This document shows positions 12,458-24,987 of a stretch of DNA of 64,000 bases, in pieces (within the stretch, counting starts at the first letter, position 1; every line of letters starts with the position of its first letter). A model generated the notes under the pieces. That model saw nothing but the letters and a program-made list of their open reading frames with translations. It did no database searches and was not told where the DNA came from. The stretch comes from Acholoe squamosa (lineage: Eukaryota > Annelida > Polychaeta > Phyllodocida > Polynoidae): positions 11,594,395 through 11,658,394 of the forward strand of contig OX439049.1 of NCBI GenBank assembly GCA_949317995.1. Reading direction: 5' to 3'. A program made the position numbers and the translations under genes.

Positions 12458-15400
12458 AATAAACATCCCAAAGAAACAACACTTCGTCGCTACTCTGGAA
12501 CGGGACTAAAATTCTCCTCCTCCTACCTTATCTAGATTCTTAATGTAAGGTCCTGTGTAATGAAATGAGCTATTACTGACTAATCTTTAACCCTTCAAGG
12601 GCCATTGGTGCAATATGCTTATTGGTCAGCATGGTTGTAGCTCTAGCATTATCAATACTTCTACATTTCTGCATTATGTCAATACTGCGGGAGCATCTAC
12701 ATCAGCCCTGTAGCCTAGGGTCAGCAGGGTGCATGACTGTAACCAGAGACATACAGATATGTGTACCTTTATATCTCAGCTGTAACCTTGTGAGTTACTC
12801 GCTAGGGCTGTATTCATGCATTACACATAGCAATGGGCAAAATGCATTGTTATATTGACAAACCCTTGTGAGTCAACTCTGTCTCTAAAATATTGCTCAA
12901 AATTGCTCTGTCTATTCTTGAAGCGTGTTGGGGAATGTATATAACTTTGAAATTTAAAACAAAATCTTGATTTTATTTGCTTAATAGATTTAGGATTTTC
13001 AATGGTATCAATTTAACCTCATATGCCTTTTGGTTTCCTACACCATTGTCACTGTACTCTCACATTACCATTACATATCACAAGAGTGCATGAAGTGCCA
13101 GCAATTTGCCCTTTGGTGCTCATTTGTATAGACCTTATATAATGTTAAATTGGAAAGGTTTGGGCTAGGCCACATTTTGCATTAGACTTTTACACTAGAA
13201 GCTAGAATTTCTAGTTTAATTCCACAGAAACAAAATAATAGGGAAACGGAACGATATTGAACGAGAGAGTCCAGAGCCTTGGATCTACAGCCACTCTAGC
13301 AATTTGCTGTGGTGATAAGGGCTGTAATTTCTCAACGTAACTGCTGCATCTCGTCTATATACTAGTGTAATAATCTTAGTTGTTTTTTTTTTCTTGTATT
13401 TTTTGGCCAACTGGGTCACCGTTTCTAGGTAATTCTATCTGTTGAAGAAACGAGCAGTCGTCCTTTATCACAAACCAACCAACCAAAATAGGACCAATGT
13501 TAGGTAGATAACTATCTATAGGGTAAAACATTCAGCTTGAACATCCTGCTTAATCTGATATGTGTATATTAGTTTACATGTGTCGATATGTTATTGGGTA
13601 TGGTATTAGGCTAGTCACTATCCAGTCTCGACTGCACGACACTGAACTACAGAACAGTCTGGGGTAGAGCTATGGAGGTGCTGCAATGTTATTGTTTGGG
13701 GAGGGGAGTTTATATTGTCCAAGCTGACTACTGCTTAAAGCATAAGGAACACTCAATAAATTGGGTCTTATTTCATGCTTCTACTTTAGTTTTACACAGC
13801 TAACCATCCCGGCCTAGCTTTAGTGTAGGGCCTGTAATCCTACCTACCTACCCATATGTATGATAATTGTTTTAAAGTGTTAGTTCCACCGCCGTGGGTG
13901 GGGCGAATATTTTGCTAATTCGACTGATTTTTTTCCATACTTTTGCAACATCACTTATCGTAGGATTAGGGCTTTTCTGACTAATAGTACGCCTGTGGAC
14001 CCAGTGCTTTAACCAAACCCCTACTGCATTCATGATTGATCCCGTATCCTGTATCCTGGATCATTTGAAATGAGGTCTACAGTGATTTACTAAGGATTGG
14101 TCCAGTCCCTTCCCTTGTGGTGGAACTGGAAACTGGGCGATCGAGGCTGTATGTATGTCAATATGGGGGCCCCCAAGGGGACCCCCCCCCCCCTGATGTC
14201 ATGATGTCACCAGAATTCAAGGCTTCAGGGCACATATCACTTTTGTAGGGAAAATAGTATGTCTAGAAATTAAGCCATGGCTCAAACTTCAAGGATTCAG
14301 GTCACATATCATTTTTTTAGGGAATGGACATGTCGCATGTCACTTTTAAAAGGGTGCAATGTCAGAATGTCACCCCAAAATGGCCAAATGTCGCCATGTC
14401 GTTTTTGACCCCTTGGGGCCACAATACGGGGTAAGCTACATAGATAGATCTACAGGAAAGGACAACAAAAGAAAGGACAACAAAATGTCAATAAAATCTT
14501 TTCATTTTCCATGCCACGTCTACGGAACTTAACCCCATTTCATTGGTAACAAATTATTTGATCATCTATTTTTTTCTTCTGTTTAATAGTATATGGAGAC
14601 ACTAAAGTTTAATATTGTTATGGCTAGTATACATTTACATATAAATGTATGTATCAATCATGTGTCCTTCTCAAGAGCACACACATAGAACCTCGATGTA
14701 GGTTGTTTGGATTGTTGACACTACTGTTCATACTTTTATAACTGGATATGTTAATATCCACAGGACTGCCTACAGCTATCCAGTCTACATATCAACATTA
14801 ATAAAGCTATCAATCAACAATAAAGCTGAGAATTTAGCCACAATATGTTGCAGAAGAATTGGCACTGTTCAAGTTAACCCTCAAGAAGCGCATAGAAATA
14901 TATCACAAAAAAGTGGATCAACATGGTAAAAGGTACCCCCGCGCAACCCCTACCGGGCATACCTTTTACCGTGTTGATCCACAAATGCTCATTTGTCAGA
15001 GTGAGGCATAAATTTATCTGGCCGTTGTAATAGCAATTTACCGGTGCTGCATTTAAGCATCATGAAGACCAGACAGGGTTGATACACCCATGTAGGGTCA
15101 GCATGATACACTAATGCTTGGTTGTCATGATGCACCAGTATGACAACGGTGCATCATGACAACCAAGGAAGGCACCATGCTACCATTAAAACACTAAGGG
15201 AGTGATCATTTTTTTAACAACAGGGGGGGGTGGTGGGTTTGAGGGGGGTCAGAACTTTTTCAACCCCTTGACAGGGGGTGTCAAAATATTTTCAACCCGT
15301 CTGATGGGGGGGTCAAAAGAATTTCACCTGTTTTCAGTGGAAACCCCTGCATGTTACTATAGGTTAAAAGGGCATATTCGCGCGCAATTTTCGGCCCTTA

Positions 15401-16637
15401 CGGGGGGTCAAAAACCCACCAGCCCCCCTTTTGTTAAAAAAATGATCACTCCCTAGAGTGCTCAGTATGTTTATGAGTGTATTATAGTAAATAGTGGTGT
15501 GCGACCTAATCCTGGTTGAGATATCAGTCAATGTTACATATATACCTGTGTTTAAGACCTTAGTCCTTCTCAGATATTTGGCCACCACACAGGCAGGCCT
15601 AGCTTTGTGGTCTATAAGTTCTGTATTAGAGCTGCCTTCAGACGCATTATGACAATTGGTATGTAATACTCAGGAACATGATGCAAAAATTAATAAAAAA
15701 GTGACAAGTGGGGATAAAACAAATGTTATTAAAATATGATTAACAAATACATTTACTAACGTTTCTGAACGGTTTCTATGTGAATGTTGAAAAGAAAGGC
15801 GCGTTGAAAAACGTTTCTAAAGTCCAGAAGGTGGTTTTCTTTTGCCCACTAGGTAAACGGGTAGAAGTTCATTTAATACATTCGTTCAAGAGTGGTTATA
15901 TACCTTGATGTTTTTGTCCACAATAAATCCTCCATTATTCTACCTTTAGGATGCCCTAAAATTATGGGGGGGGGGGCGGCCAGCAACTTTCCTGTCCCTT
16001 ATTGGGGCTGTAAAAATCATGTAGCTTTGAAGGGGCTATCAAATGCCAAGAATTGGACTAAAGATTCCTAATTAGAACCTATCAGTCAGTGACCCCAATG
16101 TGTCTAATATAGTTTAGCTATCAGAATGACAGCAAAGAGCCATTGCTTACTCACCCAATTCTACTCACAACAGTTTTTTAAGTAGCCTAGATACTTAGCC
16201 ATATAAGCCTGGCTTCCTGAACGTTCTCTATATAGGTTAATGCTCTAGACGTGTGAGAAGTGTTAGAGGATCTTTGTCAGACCCTTAGGCCGATCAAATA
16301 AAAATGTTTATTACATGGACATTTAAAATGTGAGTACTTTGTCATAACATCGATTCTTTTAAGTCTGTTCCTGTTTATCATGCATCTTTCGTCTAGCCTT
16401 TCCCTTATCAAAAATAAAATATAAAATGTGGTCATTGGGGTGTTCAGATGTAGCTGGCTAGGCACGATAGCCCTCACTTTCACAAACAAATTTTAGATGT
16501 CATTGAAATTGGGATAGACAGGGCAAAATGACCATTGGTTACACAGAGAATGCCCTCTCTCCTAATTCAGACGATGAGAGGAAAAAATAAACTATTCAAC
16601 AAATGGCTTGCCTGGAATTCATGAGAATATTACTTGG

Positions 16638-16701
<64 letters not shown>

Positions 16702-18121
16702 AGACTAAGTAATTCTTTTTAGATTGAGCGGTTTCATATTGGTTCTTGATTTGGTCTTCTCATATAAAGGCCATTTGAGGTTAAGATTATAAATTGAAAA
16801 ATACTTCCTTCACCTTGTCAAAATAAAAACTCAAACCCTACAGCTAGAGGCCTACTCTGTATGTACTTGAGGTGAGTATAGAGAGGTGTTGGCCTATTAT
16901 ATATGCTCAGCATTTGGCACCGTCCTTGTACCTTAACTCTTAGCTTATTTTGCCTTCAGAGCTTTTTGGGCCAAGAAAAATATTTCCGAGTACATTTCTA
17001 TTTTTCTTTATGCCACAAGCCCATTTTTAACTTATATTTTGTCATGTTACATTACGATGCAACAGCTATGAAGCTTTTATGACTCTCGATGATATCTTCT
17101 TGCTAATACCCTGTTTATCACATAGAATATTCCCAGTTGAATTGAGGACCAAGGATCTCAACACTGCTAACGTACACAAATCACTGACAGCACAAAATAC
17201 ACACTGAGACGTCCACTTGTAATGTAATGTAATTTGAGAACCTAGACTAGTCTTTAAGGAAACCTAGCTCATTTCCACTTCATTGACTGTCCTCAATTGA
17301 ATAAACCACCAGGAAACATGATAATAAGTAGTCCTAACCTTTTATTAACAGTCCAATGACGAGGCTTTAGCTTATATAGAAGGAAAAGATATATATCTAT
17401 CCTACTAATACGATGCAGAATATACGAGCAGAGACGATAGTCCATGCTGAGCCCATGGACCATCTTTACAGCTTGCCTGGGACATATATATGTTCCTACT
17501 ATATACAGGATTTCATGCTGTGGATCCCACATACAGTAGCCTTCACTCTCCTTCACAGGATTAAGCCTTTAAGAACCACATGATGCCATGTTCACGATGG
17601 TCACGATGCATGGATGCAGTCTTTGAGAGCAGAAGAGCGACATTCCTGCATCGTGACAGTGCTATAATCTAAATGCACTCATGAAAGGGTTGTTATTATG
17701 CGCTGAGAGTAGAGGTATCAGAACTACATCGATGCATCATGACTTCCAATGGACATGAGTCTGCATGGAGGCATCATGTGGTCTTTAAGGGATAACAGAG
17801 GGTTTAGAGGCCTGTGACTGGCTTTGCCTTAAGGGTGAGTGAGGGGTAAGCAGCTAGTTACAGGATCAATCATTAACATAGACTTAGTGGTAACCCCTTA
17901 AAGGGCCCCATATACCTCTTAAGGTTTGCGTGTGGTCATGATGCACAAATGTAGTGCTAGTGAGTTACTCATCAGGACTGCATGTTTGCATCATGCCATA
18001 ACCCTTTAGGAGTGCAAAACCCCCAGAGAGTCTCCATCATGACTAAACAGATCCCTGGTGAGTTACTCGCCAAGCATGGTTAACATCCTGTGCCATTTTA
18101 GCAGAAATACATGGATACAAT

Positions 18122-18179
<58 letters not shown>

Positions 18180-21100
18180 TATGTCTAACCCTTCAACCCT
18201 TGAGGGCCATTTCGGTCCTCAAGTTGATGATACCTAAAACTACAACTTTAGGTAGTCAAAATGACGACTTTAGGTCATTGTCCTGACGACCTGAGTCATC
18301 AGGATGACAATACTGACAGTACAGAGTCATCATATTGATGACTCAGGTCGTCAGGATGACGACCTAAAGTCATCATTTTGACTACCTAAAGTTGTAGTTT
18401 TAGGTATCGTCAACTTGAGAACCTAAAGTGGTCACCGCTGACTAGTTTTGGATCTTCCATGTTTTCAGTGCAGGGCTGCATCCATGTATTACACTAATCC
18501 TACAGGGTTGATACACTCTCAACAATTTTGAAATGATGCTTCATTGCACTGCTGGGGAGAACCAGCACTGGTTTTATACATCGTAGCGACCTATAAGGGT
18601 AAGAGCCTGGAGGCATCATGCGGCCCTGTACAGGTTTAACAAAACCTTAGATTCAAGGCAATGTAAGAACAGCCTGTCAATCACTGAGTCACAATCTGAT
18701 ATATGTTCAACATGAGGAATTCCCTACATTATATTAAGTTATTTAGTAACTTAGAATAGCCTTCAATTCGAATAATGACACTATGATATTGTAACAGAAA
18801 ATTGCCATGTGCAGTTACAATAAATGTCTATTTTATAGGACATTAAAAAATAATTTGCTGGACTATTTGTATTCAAATGACCATTTTGCTTTTATATCTG
18901 GCCAGGTACCAACCCCTACTCTATACCTCACACTCCTAATTGGGATCAGGCGACGTTGGCATAAAGTGGTCATTTTATATACATTCAAAAACAGATTTGA
19001 TGACTATCACTTCTACGGACTTTCTTTGGTTTCATGACTCCTGGGAATATGACTGTTGCAAAGAAAGAGAGAACTAACAGAGGTCTTGCTTTTATTTTCT
19101 TTCTGATACTGAAGGTTCCTTTGGTATATATTCACATACACGTAGCTCCTAGTACCACAGAGTTGATCTGAAAAGCTCTTATCCATACATAAGAGCATTG
19201 ATATAAGATGATCCATATTGACTTTGGTACTATGTCTCATACATGTATACAGCTATCTTGAATCATACTTTAATGTTGACTTCATGTGTTTATCTAAGAA
19301 CAGTGATATTACTACCCATTCGTATGATCGTCGGTGCTTTATCAGCTTGTCCTATCAGACATACTGTACCTCTGCCCTTTCTATAATAAAGCTATTCTAC
19401 CTAGCCTGTAATACACAAATAATACTAGTCTAATACAGATAATGACAATGGTGCTGGGATAGATATCGACTAGGTTAAAAAAAGAAGAAAGAACTTCAAA
19501 TGCACTCTCAATATTGTTCCTCCATGTTGCACGTGATTTCAAACTTCACAGGTCTTTGATCAGTGGAGATTCCAGGATTTGACTAGTGCTTTTAATTTTC
19601 CTGTGACCTATTGCATTTTTTACATCTGATGGCCTAATATTATTGCACTAATAATGTAAGCATATTTAAGCTGTGTCCTACTTATATGTGGTTTGTGGAC
19701 TATAGACTGTATATAGGACTTTAGTGTTAGAAGTAGGGGCTCTTGATCTACGGGACATTAGAACAACTAAATATATTGCTATATCATTAGAGATCTTTGA
19801 TAAATCATCCAATCACATGATAAATAAACAGCTCCAAATCTAGGTCATCCAACAAAAGAACTCATAATTGCCATAACCAATAATGCTTCCTAATCACTCA
19901 CTTTCTCAAAGGCAAAAAGGTCAAATGGAAAATAAACTATAACAATAGGTATAGAAAGTCCCTTCCACTGTGGTCTTTTCAGATGTTAAATAGAGGTGTA
20001 CCATATGTTTACTTTGTGGGTGCCTTATGTTGGTCTGACTCATGTATAATTAATGCCGACTTGTATGGGATTAATGAAAGCCTATACAATAGGACTGGGC
20101 GATAATACAAGCTCCTTACATCACAGGGTGGGTCTATAGGGCTTTGTGTGTGTGGGACTGGTTACAGATGTCAGAACTGGTTCTGTTGTGTTTTGCCTTC
20201 AGCCCTGTTTTTTTTTGTAACTACTATGGTTAGGACTACCCTAAATCCTCGCATATAAGCCGCGGCCTATGCGCAGGGATAGCTTCAGCGTGCCTTATTG
20301 ATTAGCATGATGAACCCAGGGTGAGTCTTATAGGGGAGGTTTTTCATAAATACACTGTCAGACCGGGCAAGCTTTTTGCAGTAGATTGCTTCTATTTTTG
20401 GAAAACAGTGGAAATTGCTGTCAACACAAATCCAATGACCTAACAGTGGGTTGCCCTGTACCCACTACAGTGGTCTTTATAGCCCATTTACAATTGGGGC
20501 TGAGACTTTACTATAAGACAGTACTAAACTGTGCCCCAGCTGTGTCTTATGCCATTCCCTTTAATCCAAGGTACGTCTTATACTCGGGGATTTACGGTAT
20601 GGGATACAAACTGAAATAGCATAGGCCATATGTTACTAGATCATATTTGCGCTTAACATCACCCTCTCTGGAATTGCAATGTATACCTAATTATATGCAC
20701 TTTCATAATACCTTAATGGTTTGTATAAGCAGTCGGATGTTTAAACAGGGACTGAATAAGCCCCCCCCCCCCACCCTCCAGTGCCGAAGGGCAACAGTTT
20801 ACTGTGGACAAAGACCCCAGTTTGCCATGGAAATAGACGACAGTTTGCCATAGAACAGGGCAACAATTTTTGCTTTGCAGATTGACAACAGTTTGCCACA
20901 ATTTTTTTTAGTATAATTTCCTGTTATATTGATTGAGTAAACAGCGTGTCCAACGTGACCTATGATACAGACTTAGAATACCCTAATAATTAAAGAGTTA
21001 TCAGTTGGTGGTCAGTCGGGAGTAGTTTTGAGAAGATCGGAGATAAGAGATAAGATAAGGGTCGAATTGAGGCCTTCTACTCCTGGCCCCTGGTTTACAA

Positions 21101-23465
21101 ATCTCTCTGTTTTTCTTAGAGGGGTAATTTCTATTACTAAATAGGCAGATTTTTTTTTCTATATTTCATCAAGTCATTTTCTGATTTGTTTTAGATTTTC
21201 TGTAAATTTTTCTTATAACTTATCAATGATTTTGTGACTTTGTGTAATAGAAAATGGGAGAGAATTTTCTCAGAGGTTTAGAGCCCCACTGCCTTTGCCC
21301 ACATCACCCTCCCGGCTGGAGAGGTTTCAGATACGACTGACCTAGGCCTGTTATGGGTGGTAGGGGAAGAGGAATCCAATGTTCAATGTCTTCATTTATA
21401 TAAAACATGAGAACCTGAGGTACAAGGTCACTGCAAGGCTAAAATATGTTGCCAAAGTGACGACCTTAGGTCGTCACTGAGGACCTAAAGTTGTAGTTTT
21501 AGGTATTGTAAGCCTGAGGACCTAAAGTCGTCACTGCTGACGAGTTTCCTACCTCGTAGGTTTTCAGTGTGATACATATGTATATATGGGAAAGGGGTTA
21601 CATTGCAAAACATGCGCAAAACCACAGGCTGAAACAACACAGAATTTTAGGCTGCTAGTATATGGTTATGTATATTATATATAAAGGTAAGACACTCTGT
21701 GTTGTTTCAGCCTGTGTCCAAAACTGATTCAATGACTACACAGCTAAAAATATTTTTCTTGATTTAAGAAAATGAGATAAATTATCTTACGTGGCAGACA
21801 AAACTACTAGTCAAAAAAAAACAAAAAACCTTAAAACTGGTAGTTTTGTCCATCAGGTAAGATTATTTAAGATTACAAGAAAATTATTTTTAGCTGTGTA
21901 ACAACACTCGGCGTGTTGCGTAAAACAGTAAAGACCTGCAATATTGACATGTTTGTTTATCAAACAATGTTAAACTGTTAAGGGTCGCATGGAGCATCAG
22001 GGTTCGTGCTCTTTAGTCGTCATGATGCACCAACGCAGTGTTGGGAAGTGCACTCACCACCTTTGTACTGATACATCCTGCCCACCCCTGGACAGAGAAT
22101 CAACCCATAAGGTCGACATGATATATATACACTCTAAAAAATAGCTGTTAAATTTGTAAGGGATCTCTGTAAAATAATGACGGATCTCTGGCAAATTTGG
22201 GACAAGGATTTTTTTTCTTACAGTGTAGACAGTGTTTCCAAAAGGAAAGGGGGTTAAATCAATTGCTGCATAATCGGTGATGCATCATGCATATTTTGTC
22301 AGCATGATACATGGATATGACCGTAGCGAGTAACTCAAGACGACTACATTTATATTTGTTCAAGTATCATTATAATTCTACAGGGGCGTAGGAAGCAAAT
22401 CTATTGGGGGGCCCAGGGGTCTCGGTTGGGGGGGCTGCTATATTTTATATAGGCTTATATAGGGAACCTCCTCATTATTGGGGGGGCCCAGGCCCCCCTG
22501 CCCCCCCCCCTTTTCATATGCCCCTGATTCTACAGGGTTAATGCAGTTCTGAAGGGGTCATCATGATGCATGACTGCTGCTATTCTGACTCATACAGATA
22601 CATGAAAATGTGATCCATTGAAGCTCATAAGGGGTGCATCCACTCGACGGATGGACCATCCGTCTCCCTTCATCCGTCATTTTCTCCATAGAAATCAATG
22701 AAAAATGATACGGATGAAACCGACGGATAGTCCATCCGTCGGCAGTGGATGCACCCCTATAGGGATTCCATAGACAATTGGGAGATTTAGCAGAGCAGTT
22801 GAAGCACTGAACTCACTGATGCTGGTGAGCAGACCTACCAGCATTTCATTTGTGCATCATGATGACCCTCTGGGATAAAATGTACACATCCACCTGGTAG
22901 GGTAAGGCCAAAAAAAATTTTTTGCCAATTTTTTCAATTTTCTTTTTTTCAAAATTTTCTAAGTTTTTGTGACAAGACTTTTATTTGGAAGATTTACATG
23001 TATTTTCCCAACACTTTCTCATAATTCATACAGGAAACGATCCTTTGTTATTATAACCACTTAAACTCTGGCAAAATATGAGGCCTTGGTTGCAAAAAAA
23101 AAAAAAAAACTAAAAAAAAAAAAAGAAAAAGAAAATCCGACCTACCTACATCAACATTTTGGACAGTGTTACCGGAAACACAGCTTCTTTTTTTTTTTGC
23201 CTAAGCACGATGCTTGGACGCAGCTCTGGTGAGTTACCCTGCATTCATGTCTCATAACGACCAGTGCATTAGTGCATGAACGGCCCTTAAAGTCTTAGAA
23301 CACTGAGCAGAAGGAGACCTTTAAAGGACTTTGCGATCCTTAAAGGGTTAAACCACACAGGAACCAAAACTACAAAACACCATGTCCCTACCAAGCAAAG
23401 AGTCAGACACAAATAAAGCCATAACTTAAAGATAAGACACCTACCTCTCCTCCCTTGTCTGTCAT
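1186..23465 (-). CDS. Ser/Pro/Arg- and Lys/Glu-rich, probably disordered protein (three exons)
   Basis: The proposed coding exons, in order, are 23465-23445, 11292-11172 and 2420-1186. Each junction has consensus signals: donor gtaggt, acceptor tatag, donor gtaaga, acceptor ctcaag. The phases agree (0, then 1), giving 1,377 nt and 458 residues. Exon 2 encodes a charged stretch beginning SINSPRMERREK. Exon 3 opens with a less biased segment (residues 48-100, including DTGTIVIRPDFEDD). A region rich in SPR/ARS/SPT repeats follows (about 100-260), then a Lys/Glu tract (about 262-355). The tail contains another SPRVQ motif. There is no signal peptide or membrane segment. The composition suggests a nuclear, cytoskeletal or scaffold protein phosphorylated at many SP sites, but I do not recognise the family. 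Exon 3 is well supported. The join to exons 1 and 2 is inference from splice sites, phase and the shared SPR/Lys style. Exon 3 might also be spliced before 1186. Confidence 0.55.
6234..6303. mobile_element. 70-bp hairpin MITE (GTGGATCAAC family), copy 1
   Basis: A nearly perfect hairpin with ends GTGGATCAACACGGTAAAAG and its complement. It is flanked on both sides by ATAT. The other arm of the surrounding inverted repeat (near 7590-7600) has the uninterrupted site catatatattattc, which shows this unit is an insertion with a 4-bp target duplication. It is far too short to code. Copies 2 and 3 lie at 14913 and 49748. Confidence 0.8.
6745..6987. mobile_element. MITE with about 24-bp terminal inverted repeats
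   Basis: The ends are AGGTCGAATCCCACATGG and its inverted copy. The match continues inward through the stretch tttgtcctttgcatt, so arms of 60 bp can pair. TAT flanks both sides. The element lies in the spacer of the large inverted repeat and has no coding capacity. Confidence 0.75.
9657..10025. mobile_element. MITE with AGGCCAA ends, copy 1
   Basis: The left end (AGGCCAAGAAAAATAAAAGG, then tttccagtaac) is repeated inverted at the right end (gttactggaaac, then tttatttggcct). A second copy with the same ends lies at 22915-23202. Open frames that cross this region are chance products of its A/T-rich body. Confidence 0.65.
11889..12110. repeat. Foldback repeat of the acctaaagt/gtcgtca family, copy 1
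   Basis: The left arm gacgatacccaaatctacaa pairs with the right-arm segment gtagatttgggtatcgtca. The centre carries several short gtcatca/ggtagtca inverted pieces. The copy at 18214 has the same plan and similar sequence. Confidence 0.65.
12415..12453. repeat. AT dinucleotide microsatellite
   Basis: An uninterrupted (AT)n tract of about 38 bp. The small frames across it on the minus strand (YIYIY repeats) are not genes. Confidence 0.95.
13875..14009. mobile_element. TA-flanked MITE (gttccac family)
   Basis: The left end AAGTGTTAGTTCCAC pairs with the right end GTGGACCCAGTGCTT. TA sits exactly outside each end. The body contains the paired halves of a longer imperfect hairpin (cgactgattttttt and relatives). 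The TA target site suggests mobilisation by a Tc1/mariner-type transposase. Related copies are at 33785 and 33915. Confidence 0.7.
14913..14982. mobile_element. 70-bp hairpin MITE (GTGGATCAAC family), copy 2
   Basis: Same length and same 22-bp arms as the unit at 6234, with one change near the left end. The loop differs (gcgcaacccctaccggg). It is flanked by A-runs, so its target duplication cannot be resolved beyond AAA. Confidence 0.8.
15120..15164. repeat. CATGATGCA-type palindrome
   Basis: The arms GGTTGTCATGATGCACC and GGTGCATCATGACAACC pair perfectly over 17 bp around an 11-bp loop. This is one of the cleanest members of a dispersed family seen dozens of times in the window, with the theme tgcatcatgacgaccaatg and its complement. 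Confidence 0.75.
15197..15454. mobile_element. MITE with AGGGAGTGATCATTT ends
   Basis: The left end AGGGAGTGATCATTTTTTT pairs with an identical inverted right end over about 24 bp, 258 bp apart. The interior is G-runs and C-runs with repeated gtcaaaa motifs. A damaged relative lies near 28,740-28,880, ending in the same actccct. It has no coding capacity. Confidence 0.75.
16639..16699. repeat. AT dinucleotide microsatellite
   Basis: An uninterrupted (AT)n tract of about 61 bp in intron 1 of the Ser/Arg-rich gene. Confidence 0.95.
18126..18177. repeat. AT dinucleotide microsatellite
   Basis: An (AT)n tract of about 52 bp, directly before the foldback repeat at 18214. Confidence 0.95.
18214..18424. 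repeat. Foldback repeat of the acctaaagt/gtcgtca family, copy 2
   Basis: The arms pair over about 60 bp: gatacctaaaactacaactt on the left against aagttgtagttttaggtatc on the right, continuing through gtcaaaatga. The loop is a nest of shorter inverted pieces built from gactcaggtcgtcaggatga. The same words recur at 11889 and 21461, so this is a family and not a single accident. Confidence 0.8.
21002..21350. mobile_element. About 350-bp MITE with 4-bp target duplications, copy 1
   Basis: It begins CAGTTGGTGGTCAGTCG and ends CGACTGACCTAGGCCTG. TTAT is duplicated directly on both sides. It is nearly identical to the copy at 26452, and a diverged third copy sits at 37353. All three have different 4-bp flanking duplications, which is good evidence for transposition. 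It has no coding capacity. Confidence 0.85.
21461..21550. repeat. Fragment of the acctaaagt/gtcgtca foldback family
   Basis: It starts with a near-perfect palindrome, gtgacgacct-t-aggtcgtcac, and continues with gacctaaagttgtagtttta, as in the unit at 18214. Only one arm is present. Confidence 0.6.
21623..21716. mobile_element. 94-bp hairpin element
   Basis: The ends CACAGGCTGAAACAACAC and their exact inverted copy pair over about 21 bp. The interior is AT-rich. No clear target duplication is visible. Confidence 0.65.
21739..21898. mobile_element. 160-bp MITE with CACAGCTAAAAAT ends, copy 1
   Basis: The inverted ends CACAGCTAAAAAT and AGCTGTG enclose a body whose halves also pair (ttatcttacgtgg... 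and gtccatcaggtaaga). TA flanks both sides. A nearly identical copy lies at 56535-56695. Confidence 0.75.
22381..22526. repeat. CAGGGGCGTAGGAA repeat with G/C runs
   Basis: It begins caggggcgtaggaagc and ends tatgcccctg, with long G-runs and C-runs between. A shorter relative sits at about 30,179-30,240, starting caggggcgtaggaaaag. Probably a MITE or SINE family. I cannot assign a superfamily. Confidence 0.5.
22630..22758. mobile_element. 129-bp MITE with AGGGGTGCATCCACT ends
   Basis: The ends AGGGGTGCATCCACT and AGTGGATGCACCCCT pair. The arms then run through further copies of gacggatgg and ccatccgtc, so the whole unit can fold. ATA lies outside both ends. Confidence 0.75.
22915..23202. mobile_element. 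MITE with AGGCCAA ends, copy 2
   Basis: The left end AGGCCAAAAAAAA and the right end (gttaccggaaac, then a T-run and tgcct) match the ends of the unit at 9657. The body is T-rich and lacks open frames. Confidence 0.55.
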
Positions 23466-24987
23466 AGTGATATCTCTATATCAGTAAATCCAAACAGCAG
23501 AAAATAATATCTCCTTATTGTATATATCTAGAAGTAGTCCTCCTCGTGAAGGGGGCAGTGTGCCTGCAGTATATACCAAACAATGTGTGCAGGACTAGGT
23601 GTAAAATGGTGTGTGTAGTGTAAGGGTGGAGGTGGTTTAAGGCCTGTTTGACTGTGTCTGTAACTCTCACAGTGTGGTCTCCACCCGCCAGGTGGTGCTT
23701 GGGGGTCACCTACTGGAGGAGATCTGGGGGGGGGGGGAGTGTGCGGGGTGGGGGTCCTCCTACACTATTACATGTATTGCCTTATGGCGCCTCCAGTTGA
23801 AGGCCCACACTGCGTCCCTTGGCAACCAGGAGCAGCTACGATGTACTACTACTAGGGGCCTATCGGTGGTGTTATAGGAATGCTGGCAGTTCTAGTGGTG
23901 TTTGGGTAGTATCACCATGTCTCCACAACTCTAGGTTGCTGGTCCTCTTCGCAAAAGTAAATAAATTAAAAGAAAAAGAAACAACAACAAAACAAGCAAA
24001 ATAAAAACAACAACAAAAAACAACAACTGTACACTGCTGGGAACGTCTGAAATAGGTTCGGGTAGAAAAGGCCCATGGGAAATAGTCTATAAGTAACCAC
24101 ATTATCAATCAGTAATTAGCCTTGACATAAGCTGTCATTCACCTTATGGTCGAGTTATTGATAGACTACCTAAATTGATGTGGCTGTGGTGGTGGCAGCA
24201 GGGGCTAAAAGTACATGTACATGTATTTCTTATCAGTAATAGGTAGCATAAACCTCTCACATAAGCTGACCAAATTTTAAGATTTTTAGCCTCATTTTGC
24301 TTTTAGATTATTCCCAAAATAAGAGAGATTTTAGTCACATTCTACTTGAAGATTATTCCTAAAGAGAGAAGTCGGCTCATGAGAGAGTTTTTTTAACCAA
24401 GTATATGTTACGTGTACAGTTTAAATGACTTAAATTGTACAAAGATTCGGTCTCTATTCGACCTGGTACGTACGCAATGGAGGAAGCTTGAAATGCTGAA
24501 TAGCAAACTCACCATTATTTCATTAATGCATCATGATGCCATGTGCATGATACAAAGAGTACTACATTAGTAAAGAATTCATTGGTTCTCTAAAGGGTTG
24601 AAGGCTTGGAGTCCAATGGTAGAACATTAATGGTGTTAGGTGGACTGATATAGCACTGTGGGGGTCTAACAGGATAACCCTGTGGAAATCTTGGGATCAG
24701 AGCTTTTATCATGTCCCTAGTAGATAGGACTAAAGGCCAGAGATAAATATGTATACAGTCAATCCATGACAGTGAGGGAGCCATTATCAACCAAACAGAG
24801 TTCTGACTTGGCGGATCATTTATTTATCTATTCATTTATTTATTCTTTTACATGATAAAGGTCTTTTCCAAAACTGTCTTTTTAAGGGAAAGTTTTTTTC
24901 CTGCCATCTTCTGTGAATGCAGTCGCAGTTGCACAGCCTGAGTTAAGACCAGATGCAGAGCCATTGCCTCAAGTTGACATTTCTAGT

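Larger units (their letters stand above)
11293..23444. other. Intron 1 of the Ser/Arg-rich gene, filled with repeats
   Basis: No convincing exon is seen between 11.3 and 23.4 kb. The stretch contains three foldback units of the acctaaagt family, AT microsatellites, and about eight MITE-like elements listed separately. Fragments of the CATGATGCA repeat occur near 15.1, 17.6-18.1, 18.5, 22.0-22.9 and 23.2 kb. Remaining parts are plain AT-rich sequence. Confidence 0.5.

Noticed and set aside
16639-16699. TATA boxes in the AT tracts
   Set aside because: The dinucleotide tracts match TATA by composition alone and lie away from supported gene starts.
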